Position numbers and translations under genes: made by a program
The notes under the pieces: model-generated
What the model was told of the DNA's origin: nothing
The model's database searches: none
What the model saw: the letters and a program-made list of their open reading frames with translations, nothing else
From: Pseudorhodoplanes sp.
GTDB taxonomy: Bacteria; Pseudomonadota; Alphaproteobacteria; Rhizobiales; Xanthobacteraceae
Assembly (NCBI GenBank): GCA_008933495.1
Contig: WBUW01000033.1
Location: 1 to 13,600 of the forward strand
Direction: 5' to 3'
Length of the DNA: 13,600 nt
In this document: piece after piece, positions 5,514 through 11,804 of the stretch
Position numbering within the stretch: the stretch's first letter is position 1
Layout of the letters: every line of letters starts with the position of its first letter

Positions 5514-6787
5514 CAGTTCCTCGGCGACGGGTTGGGAATCGCGCCGGAGGTACCGAAGCGCCGTTGCATGAGAGTGCGAAGGTGCGCGGCCGTAACAAGC
5601 TGCTCGCCGCGCTCGCGCACATAGGCTTCGGCGCGCTGCCGGACGAAGCGCCGGACAAACGGCGGAATATGTCCAAGGCGCGCCTCGGCCTCCTCGCTCC
5701 AAACGAGCGTGCAGGCATCCACGGGTTGCGCCAGCTCGATCCGGGGGCCGCCCGCCGGCTGATAGCCGCACAGGAAGTCTTCGCCCATCAGGTTGCCATC
5801 CCGTGCGAACGGCCGCGCCCTGCAGCCACCGCACAGGTTGACGTATTCACAGGCACCGCAGCGACCCTCCAGGACGGGTGATCGCAGGCGCTTGAATAGC
5901 GGTGCGTCGGCCCACAGTTGCACGAAATCCGTCTCGCGTACGGATCCCGCAGAGACCTCCATATAGGGACAGGGCGTGAGATCGCCTTCCGGCGTCACCC
6001 GGCAGTACCGCGTTCCGGCAAGGCACCCGCCGGCTTCGTAGCCTTCGGCCAATGTGATCGGGAGCGGCGGCGACGCTTGCCGCGCGAGGCGCTTGAAATG
6101 CGGAGCGCAGCGCGCGCGCACGATCAGGCCGGTTTCCTCGCGCGCCGCCTTGACAAGCCGGCGCAACACGTCCTCGTAATTGCCGATCGAGATGTTGGAC
6201 AGGGTACGCCCGCGCCCGGTGCAGACCACGAAGAACACGTTCAGAACGGCCGCTCCGGCATCGCGCGCGAATGCGATCACGTCCTCGAGTTCGTCGGCAT
6301 TGTCGTCGGTGACGGTGAAATGAATCTGAAAAATCAGGCCGGCGCGCCTGCAGGTGTCGATCCCCTTCATCGTCGCGCACCAGGCGCCTGGCAGGCCGCG
6401 AAAGCTATCGTGATAGGCCGGTTTGAGCGAATCGAGGCTGATGCCGACTGCGCGTACGCCCGCATTCTGCAGCGCCGCTACCCGCCGTTCATCCAACAGC
6501 ATCCCATTGGTGCCGACGACAACCATATGGCCGAGATCGGTGGCCTGCCGCGCCAGCGTCTCGATATCGCGGCGCAGCAACGGCTCGCCGCCGGTAAGCA
6601 CGATCATCGTGCCGTTACCGAGTGATGCGATCCGCTCGAGCAGGGCAACCACGTCCGCGGTGGCGAGTTCATCGCCATTGCCGACATCTCGCGTGCCGGC
6701 ATCCAGGTAGCAGTGTGCGCAGCGCAGATTGCAGCGGCGCGTCAGATTCAAGGCTACGAGAAACAGAGGCTCGATTGTGGCGGACAT
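5513..6787 (-). CDS. AhbD/NirJ-like radical SAM/SPASM protein with PCP_red tail
   Basis: A 424-residue radical SAM protein of the heme-biosynthesis group (NirJ, AhbC, AhbD), whose members act on propionate side chains of iron tetrapyrroles. LNLTRRCNLRCAHCYLDAG holds the SAM cluster Cys at 19, 23 and 26; LTGGEPLLRRDIE (64-76) and GISLDS (115-120) are barrel motifs. The C-terminal auxiliary cluster region shows Cys 255, 262, 273, 310, 313, 319, 322 and 340, in contexts (CRVTPEGDLTPCPYMEV, CGGCRARPF, GEDFLC) close to AhbD/NirJ. Residues 361-412 add a PCP_red-like domain (VWSEEAEARLGHIPPFVRRF), known from the C-terminus of the BchB/ChlB subunit of dark protochlorophyllide reductase. I took the ATG at 6787 because the 79 preceding codons are an Arg-rich shadow inside the upstream gene. 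The start is 4 bases after that gene's stop and has no clear ribosome site. SPASM relatives modify peptides, so the substrate is not certain. Confidence 0.88.
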   Translation of the reverse strand: MSATIEPLFLVALNLTRRCNLRCAHCYLDAGTRDVGNGDELATADVVALLERIASLGNGTMIVLTGGEPLLRRDIETLARQATDLGHMVVVGTNGMLLDERRVAALQNAGVRAVGISLDSLKPAYHDSFRGLPGAWCATMKGIDTCRRAGLIFQIHFTVTDDNADELEDVIAFARDAGAAVLNVFFVVCTGRGRTLSNISIGNYEDVLRRLVKAAREETGLIVRARCAPHFKRLARQASPPLPITLAEGYEAGGCLAGTRYCRVTPEGDLTPCPYMEVSAGSVRETDFVQLWADAPLFKRLRSPVLEGRCGACEYVNLCGGCRARPFARDGNLMGEDFLCGYQPAGGPRIELAQPVDACTLVWSEEAEARLGHIPPFVRRFVRQRAEAYVRERGEQLVTAAHLRTLMQRRFGTSGAIPNPSPRN

Positions 6788-6791
6788 GGGT

Positions 6792-8450
6792 CTAGGTACC
6801 GGACGACGGCCGGTGCCCGCCGGCCTGCATCGCCTGCTCCATGGTCCTGCGCGATTCGGTGATCGCCGCCTCGACAATATCGACGGTGACCTGCATCTGA
6901 CCCGCATCGCAGGTATGGGCGTCAGCACGCCGACGAACCGCCTCGCGCGCCATGTCCGGTAGACGGTTAAGCCGCGCCAGCGCGGCGGCATCCCATGTTG
7001 GGCGCGATGCCGCCGGCATTTCAAGGAACGGTTGAACGTGATCGCTCGTCACCTTTTCGGCGCCCTCGCGCCGCGCGCGCTTCTCGGCGCGCAACCGAAT
7101 GTCGGCGATGCCAGATGTCTCACGGTGTGAGTCAATCAGCGTTTTTGCCGCATCCGTCCACGGCAGGTCGTTGCCGGCATCATTCGCCTTACCATGGCCG
7201 GGACAGAAGCGCGCGGTCGCCTGTTCGACCAGAGCGGAAGTAATTACTGTGTGTCCCTGTTCCTGGGCGAAGCGAAGAATCACCATTCGCACCATGCCCT
7301 GCACGGTCTCCGGTACACGAGCAATCTTGCATTCCGCTTCGGCGCTCCAGGCGATCGTCTCGCGCGCGACGGCGTCGAGCGGCGGCGTGTGCGTCGCGGT
7401 GCCCATCCACACGTGACAGGGCGCAAGCCGCAACAAATTCTCGGCATTGCCGCCGATGTCGAGTTCGGGATCGGCATGAATTCCGGTTTTGCCGAGGAGC
7501 AACAGGCTGGCGCCGGCATCGACAAGATAGCGCAGGATTGCCTGATAGGGTTTGCCGTCAAGCAGCGCGGTTTTGATTTCCACCCCCTCGGCATCCGCTA
7601 CCGCGCGTGCGATCTCGAGATGCGAGGCATAGATCTTGGCAAGACCGTCGTCGATAATCTCCTCGTGCAGCTTCTCCTGCTCCTTGAAGCGGAAGACCCG
7701 GCCGGCCTCGTCGCTCAATCCGTCGGCGATGCGACGAAAAGCAACATAATGGAAATAAGGATCGTAGGCGGCGACCGCGTGCACGGGAGCGCCGAGCCGT
7801 CGCCCGATATCGATCGCGGTCTTGAGAGCGCCAAACGAGCGCGCCGAGCCGTCGATGCCGACCACCAGCGGGCCGTCGCCGAGCGAGCGCCGGTGGTCTC
7901 GGATGACGAGAACATCGATCGGCGATCGTCGCGTTACCCGCTCGCACACCGTGCCGATGACGCTGTCCGTAACCACACCGAGCCCAAGCGCCCCGAGCAC
8001 CAACAAGTCGAACTCGCCGCTCGCCGTCGCTTCGGCAATACGCCGGTAATTCTTGCCCTCGGGACTGAGACGCCGGTAGGGAACCGCGGCTGCGACGCAG
8101 GTTTGCTCGGCTGCGTCATGATAGCTGTCGCCAATAATTCCGAGCCCGCGCGTGATCAGGCTGTCATGCACCGCGCGCTGGCGCTCGAGCTCGCTTTCCT
8201 CCCGGTAGCGCTGCGGCAAGCCGCCTTCCATCTGGCGGAAACGCCGGTCGTGGAGTTTCGCCGCATAGACGTGAATGCCCGTGAGCGTTCCCCCGGCGGA
8301 GATGGCGAGCCGCGTGGCCTCGGCTATCGCGCGGTTGGCATGATCCGACGCATCAAGAGCGACGAGTATCCGGGCGAGCGACACCGGAGCGGTATCACGA
8401 ACGACCGCCTCCGCCGGGCGCGAAAGGGAAGACGGGGCAGCGTCGGGCAT
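6792..8450 (-). CDS. Tandem universal stress protein with three PCP_red-like repeats
   Basis: A 552-residue cytoplasmic protein. Two UspA domains come first (about 26-184 and 195-350). Domain 1 has ARILVALDASDHANRAIAEA and a full ATP-binding signature G153-x2-G156-x9-G166-T167. Domain 2 has GPLVVGIDGSARSFGALKTA and the same glycine spacing (G320, G323, G333), but Gly334 replaces the Ser/Thr, so its nucleotide binding may differ. Then three related units of about 50 residues start with Trp at 368 (WSAEAECKIARVP), 431 (WTDAAKTLIDSH) and 486 (WDAAALARLNRLP); each ends in a G-x3-(V/I)T-like turn and a helix. They resemble the PCP_red domain and the tail of the next protein. The ATG at 8450 follows the gamma gene by 6 bases, with a strong AAGGAGG about 12 bases upstream inside gamma's last codons. 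Role unknown; an ATP-sensing assembly or tetrapyrrole-handling partner is a guess. Confidence 0.85.
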   Translation of the reverse strand: MPDAAPSSLSRPAEAVVRDTAPVSLARILVALDASDHANRAIAEATRLAISAGGTLTGIHVYAAKLHDRRFRQMEGGLPQRYREESELERQRAVHDSLITRGLGIIGDSYHDAAEQTCVAAAVPYRRLSPEGKNYRRIAEATASGEFDLLVLGALGLGVVTDSVIGTVCERVTRRSPIDVLVIRDHRRSLGDGPLVVGIDGSARSFGALKTAIDIGRRLGAPVHAVAAYDPYFHYVAFRRIADGLSDEAGRVFRFKEQEKLHEEIIDDGLAKIYASHLEIARAVADAEGVEIKTALLDGKPYQAILRYLVDAGASLLLLGKTGIHADPELDIGGNAENLLRLAPCHVWMGTATHTPPLDAVARETIAWSAEAECKIARVPETVQGMVRMVILRFAQEQGHTVITSALVEQATARFCPGHGKANDAGNDLPWTDAAKTLIDSHRETSGIADIRLRAEKRARREGAEKVTSDHVQPFLEMPAASRPTWDAAALARLNRLPDMAREAVRRRADAHTCDAGQMQVTVDIVEAAITESRRTMEQAMQAGGHRPSSGT

Positions 8451-8456
8451 GGCAAA

Positions 8457-9503
8457 TCATGCCTCCTTGCCGCCTTGCGCTGCCGGCCGCCGCAGCCGCC
8501 GCAGTCCCCAGACCTGCACCGCCGCCACGCCGAGGAAAGCCAGGATCGGGCTTACATAAGCGAGCGCTCCAATCGGCTTCTCAAGACTCATGAAGTACCA
8601 AGTCGATACCGACTTTTCCCCGCCGCGCTCGCGCTTGGCGCCATCCCAGGCGGCAAATGCGATCGGAACCGTCATCCCCGCTGAGAAGACAAAGCGGTCC
8701 TGAGCGCGTGGAAACGTCAGGATAAGGGACCAGGTACCTTCCTTCCATGCCGCCTTGCCGCTCGCATCCTGCCGTTCTCCCGGCAATGTCGTCAGAGTGC
8801 CGAAACCTTCGGCCTGCAGCTTCTCGATGGGTGTACGGCCCTGCAAGTTGCGGTCGCCGAGGCTGTTACCTGCCTGCCACGAGGTAACAAAAGTCCGATC
8901 GCCGTTGTTGGCGTAGTCGGTGGCTTTGGCGATCTCGCCCGCCGCTCGGCCGGAATACGGATACCAGTCCGCCACCATCCGCGGATTAAGGCCGTCTTCG
9001 TCTCCTTCTCCGGCAAACTGCCAATCGGCTTTCCACTGATAGATGACAACCGGCTTGTCGGGCTCGCCCATGGCAAAATACGGAATGCCATTGACCGGAT
9101 CGCCGGGGAACTCGATCGCCACGGCGTCACGAAACGCACCGGTGCCGCCGATGCGCGCGTCGGTGGTCGCGTCGCGCCACGTCAGCAAGATCGCAATCCG
9201 ATCCGGGTCATAGAGTGCGCGCGCCGTCAGTAGCTTGATGCCGGCCTCGAAAACGCGCGGTTTGACCATGGCCTGCGGCGCCAGTGGGACATCGAGCGAA
9301 TCGGCATTCTGCCAGCGGGCATCCTGCGGATCGCCTGGTATGCGCTCCACCGCCTTGGCTAACAGCGATGCCTTCTGTACCTGTTGCGCCGATGCCGGTC
9401 GAACCGCGCTCAGTAACCACGCGACGCCGCCGACCATCGGCAAACCGAGCCATAGTCTGCGCGAAATACGCACCGCGCGTGTGTCGTCCGTCGACGCCGT
9501 CAT
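8457..9503 (-). CDS. Heme b gamma subunit (EbdC/DdhC/SerC family), membrane-anchored
   Basis: Gamma subunit of a type II DMSO-reductase-family enzyme; in this family it binds heme b through a Met and a Lys and carries electrons between the beta subunit and the next acceptor. The 348-residue product matches the ethylbenzene-dehydrogenase heme domain: FEAGIKLLTARALYDPDRIA (85-104), TWRDATTD, FRDAVAIEFPG, IPYFAMGEPDKPVVIYQWKA (140-159) and PIAFAAWDGAKRERGGEKSV (280-299). M145 and K297 are my candidates for the heme ligands. The N-terminus has a twin-arginine-like signal (ISRRLWLG, 13-20, hydrophobic to 33, likely cut after ASA at 39), so the domain is periplasmic. Residues 313-334 (YVSPILAFLGVAAVQVWGL within it) form a membrane helix followed by RRLRR, a C-terminal anchor that soluble EbdC lacks. 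The ATG at 9503 overlaps the chaperone's stop (ATGA); 18 upstream in-frame codons are possible but unlikely. Confidence 0.9.
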   Translation of the reverse strand: MTASTDDTRAVRISRRLWLGLPMVGGVAWLLSAVRPASAQQVQKASLLAKAVERIPGDPQDARWQNADSLDVPLAPQAMVKPRVFEAGIKLLTARALYDPDRIAILLTWRDATTDARIGGTGAFRDAVAIEFPGDPVNGIPYFAMGEPDKPVVIYQWKADWQFAGEGDEDGLNPRMVADWYPYSGRAAGEIAKATDYANNGDRTFVTSWQAGNSLGDRNLQGRTPIEKLQAEGFGTLTTLPGERQDASGKAAWKEGTWSLILTFPRAQDRFVFSAGMTVPIAFAAWDGAKRERGGEKSVSTWYFMSLEKPIGALAYVSPILAFLGVAAVQVWGLRRLRRPAAQGGKEA

Positions 9504-10261
9504 GACTCGCCTCGCATTTCGGGATTGAAAACCGTCCCTGCCGCGCATCCGCTGCAATCCGCCGTCTCATCATCGGTCTGCGGATCGAACGGAGCGATGT
9601 TCGCCATAGCCGGAGTGACATCCAATGCGCGGGCCTCCTCCGCGATGAACGCGGCAAGTAGCCGCGCGAGCGCGGCATAGGGACCGTCTTGCGCTTTCGA
9701 TTGCAGTCGGGCGGTGAATGCCGGAGCCCAGCGGCCAAGGTGATGCTCGAAATAATTCCGCATCGCCGCGCGCAGGATTGCGAGCGGTTCCTCGCCGTGA
9801 TCGTGGGCAAGCGCATATGCTTCTTTGGCGGCGAGAACGTGCAGAAACTCAAGCTCGACGGCGATGTGGTCCAGCCGGTCGGCGAATCCCGGTGCCGGCG
9901 CCAATCCGAACGCCTCGATGAAACCGGCATTGTCGGCGAGACCCTGGGCTTTCTGGAAGATATGTGCGTGACCGTATTCGCCCTCGTACGGCGGGCAATC
10001 GCCCGACACGCCATAGCCGAAAACACGGTGATGGGCCGCCAGGAGATCGTCGTCCTGCAAGTCGTCGAACTCGCGATGAAGCGCAAGCAGCGCAGCGCGG
10101 CTGTCCGTGCCGCCGATCGTCGTCAGAGCCGCCTCGGTGGCCGGGAGCGCTTGCCTTATCCGAGTGAGCGTCGTGCCGTCCGGATCGGCAAAGGCCTGAG
10201 CAAGGAATGCGTAGACTTGGCTCTGCGCCCGCGCCTCAGCCGCATTCGCCACCTTTGTCAT
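9500..10261 (-). CDS. TorD/DmsD-like chaperone for the molybdenum subunit (delta)
   Basis: A 253-residue all-alpha redox-enzyme maturation protein. Such chaperones bind the catalytic subunit in the cytoplasm, help insert the molybdenum cofactor and hold back Tat export until folding is done; they are not part of the final enzyme. Family marks are AQSQVYAFLAQAFADPD (12-28), CPPYEGEYG (89-97, matching the family's PYE/YGE block) and DHIAVELEFLHVLAAKEAYA (131-150). The C-terminus has a CSGC pair (236-239) that could bind a metal. The ATG at 10261 is 9 bases after the beta stop, with GAGG overlapping that stop (TGAGG) as ribosome site; the stop at 9500 overlaps the gamma start. The order alpha, beta, delta, gamma is that of the selenate reductase and dimethylsulfide dehydrogenase operons, not ebdABCD. 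Confidence 0.9.
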   Translation of the reverse strand: MTKVANAAEARAQSQVYAFLAQAFADPDGTTLTRIRQALPATEAALTTIGGTDSRAALLALHREFDDLQDDDLLAAHHRVFGYGVSGDCPPYEGEYGHAHIFQKAQGLADNAGFIEAFGLAPAPGFADRLDHIAVELEFLHVLAAKEAYALAHDHGEEPLAILRAAMRNYFEHHLGRWAPAFTARLQSKAQDGPYAALARLLAAFIAEEARALDVTPAMANIAPFDPQTDDETADCSGCAAGTVFNPEMRGES

Positions 10262-10270
10262 CGCCGGACC

Positions 10271-11554
10271 TCAAATCGAGTTGTAGTGTTTGTCGGGACG
10301 GACATATTTCGGCTCCTCGACCGAAACGCGGACGATCTCCTTGCCGCTCTTGCTGAAGCCGACAATGGTGTCGTTGTACATGCTCCATTTCTTGCCGTTG
10401 ATCGTCCGCTCGAAAATCTTCGGCCCCTCGATGATCTCGTAGCGAAATACGATTTTCTGCGAGGCGCGGAATAGCGCGAGCACGGCCAGCAATTCGCGCG
10501 ATGGGTAGGTGTATTTCTCGATCGCCTCGTCCACCCCGGGGCCGAACATTTGTTGCAGGTAGGGGCGCGGAACCCAGCGTGGCGGAATGTAGTAGCCATT
10601 GGGTTCGGTACCGAATTGCGGGTAGAGCGGCAGCGCCACTTTCTCCACCCGGACGAGGTAGTAGAGGGGGTTGTAGCGGTCCTCCAGCCACTTGCCGTCG
10701 TCGCCGATCTTCACCAGACCCTGCAGGCGAATCTTGCCGACGCAGGCCGCCATGCAGCGGGTCTCCATCGGCTCATTCTCGGTCAGCGGATCCTTGCCCT
10801 CGATGCGCGGATAGCACGCGATGCACTTTTCGCTCACCCGCGTCGTGGCGCGGAACATCGGCTTCTTGTAGGGACACTGGCCGACGCACTTGCGGTAACC
10901 GCGGCATCGTCCCTGATCGATCAGCACGATGCCGTCTTCTGGCCGTTTATAGATGGCACCGCGCGGACATGCCGAAAGGCATGCCGGGTAGGTGCAGTGG
11001 TTGCACAAGCGTTGGAGATAGAAAAACCATGTTCCATGCGCGGGCAGGGTGGCCGGCTTCATGCTGAGCTTATCCGGCACGTTCTCCGAGCCGGTGGCTG
11101 CATCCTCGTAGAAATTCGGGAAACGCCACTCCTGGTCGGTCGGCTCGTAACCCAGAGCCACCTGGTCACGTTTCTCGCCACTGCGCGCCGCCTCAAAGAT
11201 CGTCATTCCATCGTAGACGCCGTAGGGCCGGTCGGCCCCGGCGCGCTGGTTCGGGTCCCACTGGGCGGCGCGTCCAACCTTGCGGTGTGCGTCATCGAGC
11301 AGACCGAGCAACCGCACGTCCCATGACTGCGGATAGCCGCCGTAGGGCTTGGTCTCGACGTTGTTCCACCACATGTATTCCTGTCCCTTGGAGAAGGTCC
11401 AGGTCGACTTGCAGGCCATGGTGCAGGTCTGGCAGGCGATGCAGCGATTGATATTGAAGACGAATGCGAACTGCGAACGCGGATGCTTTTCCGCGTAGGG
11501 GTAGTTCATCTTGCGGCCGAGTTGCCAATTGAAGACGTCAGGCATATCCGCCAT
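10271..11554 (-). CDS. Four-cluster Fe-S beta subunit (EbdB/DdhB/SerB/NarH-like)
   Basis: Electron-transfer subunit that links the molybdenum subunit to the heme b subunit. It has 427 residues and four Cys groups: C38, 41, 44 and 48 (CIACQTCTMACKSTW), C184, 187, 192 and 196 (CNHCTYPACLSACPRGA), C217, 223 and 227 (CRGYRKCVGQCPYKK), and C244, 247, 267 and 271 (CIACYPRIEG and CMAACVGKIR). In the third group Tyr220 stands where a cysteine would be (Trp in NarH), the known mark of a [3Fe-4S] cluster, so three [4Fe-4S] and one [3Fe-4S] are predicted. KGQEYMWWNNVETKPYGGYP is shared with EbdB as I remember it. It has no signal peptide, as expected for export riding on the Tat-borne alpha. The start could be ATG 11554 (MADMPDVF) or ATG 11545 (MPDVF); both overlap the upstream small gene. 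Confidence 0.94.
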   Translation of the reverse strand: MADMPDVFNWQLGRKMNYPYAEKHPRSQFAFVFNINRCIACQTCTMACKSTWTFSKGQEYMWWNNVETKPYGGYPQSWDVRLLGLLDDAHRKVGRAAQWDPNQRAGADRPYGVYDGMTIFEAARSGEKRDQVALGYEPTDQEWRFPNFYEDAATGSENVPDKLSMKPATLPAHGTWFFYLQRLCNHCTYPACLSACPRGAIYKRPEDGIVLIDQGRCRGYRKCVGQCPYKKPMFRATTRVSEKCIACYPRIEGKDPLTENEPMETRCMAACVGKIRLQGLVKIGDDGKWLEDRYNPLYYLVRVEKVALPLYPQFGTEPNGYYIPPRWVPRPYLQQMFGPGVDEAIEKYTYPSRELLAVLALFRASQKIVFRYEIIEGPKIFERTINGKKWSMYNDTIVGFSKSGKEIVRVSVEEPKYVRPDKHYNSI

Positions 11555-11804
11555 CCATTTCGTTCGCTGACCACTTGCCCCGCACGCGCGCGATCAGGGC
11601 TGCGACATAATCGTGCCCGCGGTCGAGATAGATGCGATGCGTCATACTGAAACACGGTCGCATGAACAGAGTCATGAGTTGCTGATCGCTCCAACCAAGC
11701 AGCAGGTATTCCTCAGTAAGGCACTCGGCCATGTAATCGCCGTCGCCATCGGGGAGACCAACGCCGATCAATTCGTGCGGATCGTTTAATTGTGGTTGTT
11801 TCAT
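11538..11804 (-). CDS. Small protein of unknown function between alpha and beta
   Basis: An 88-residue acidic, probably cytoplasmic protein with no signal peptide or membrane helix. I do not recognise a named family. The main visible block is AECLTEEYLLLGWSDQQLMT, then LFMRPCFSMTHRIYLDRGHD, then YVAALIARVRGKW, which looks like a short helical domain. The start ATG (11804) shares a base with the alpha stop (TGATG), and a GTG one codon earlier is also possible; AAGGG lies about 8 bases upstream. The end overlaps the beta start by 8 or 17 bases. Overlap on both sides, a ribosome site and normal codon use argue that the gene is real and made in step with alpha and beta. An assembly factor or small accessory subunit is the natural guess, but nothing in the sequence proves it. 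The classical ebd and ser operons have no gene here as far as I recall. Confidence 0.75.
   Translation of the reverse strand: MKQPQLNDPHELIGVGLPDGDGDYMAECLTEEYLLLGWSDQQLMTLFMRPCFSMTHRIYLDRGHDYVAALIARVRGKWSANEMDGGYA

Noticed and set aside
5514..5834. N-terminal extension of 107 codons on the HemY-like protein
   Set aside because: The flavin-binding motif must sit near the N-terminus, the extension overlaps the radical SAM gene, and ATG 5513 is placed perfectly for coupled translation.
6788..7024. N-terminal extension of 79 codons on the radical SAM/SPASM protein
   Set aside because: Arg-rich shadow of the USP/PCP_red gene; the family begins about 15-20 residues before the CxxxCxxC motif, as it does with ATG 6787.
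7194..8684. Open frame of 496 codons on the plus strand
   Set aside because: Antisense to the USP/PCP_red and gamma genes, with no recognisable domain.
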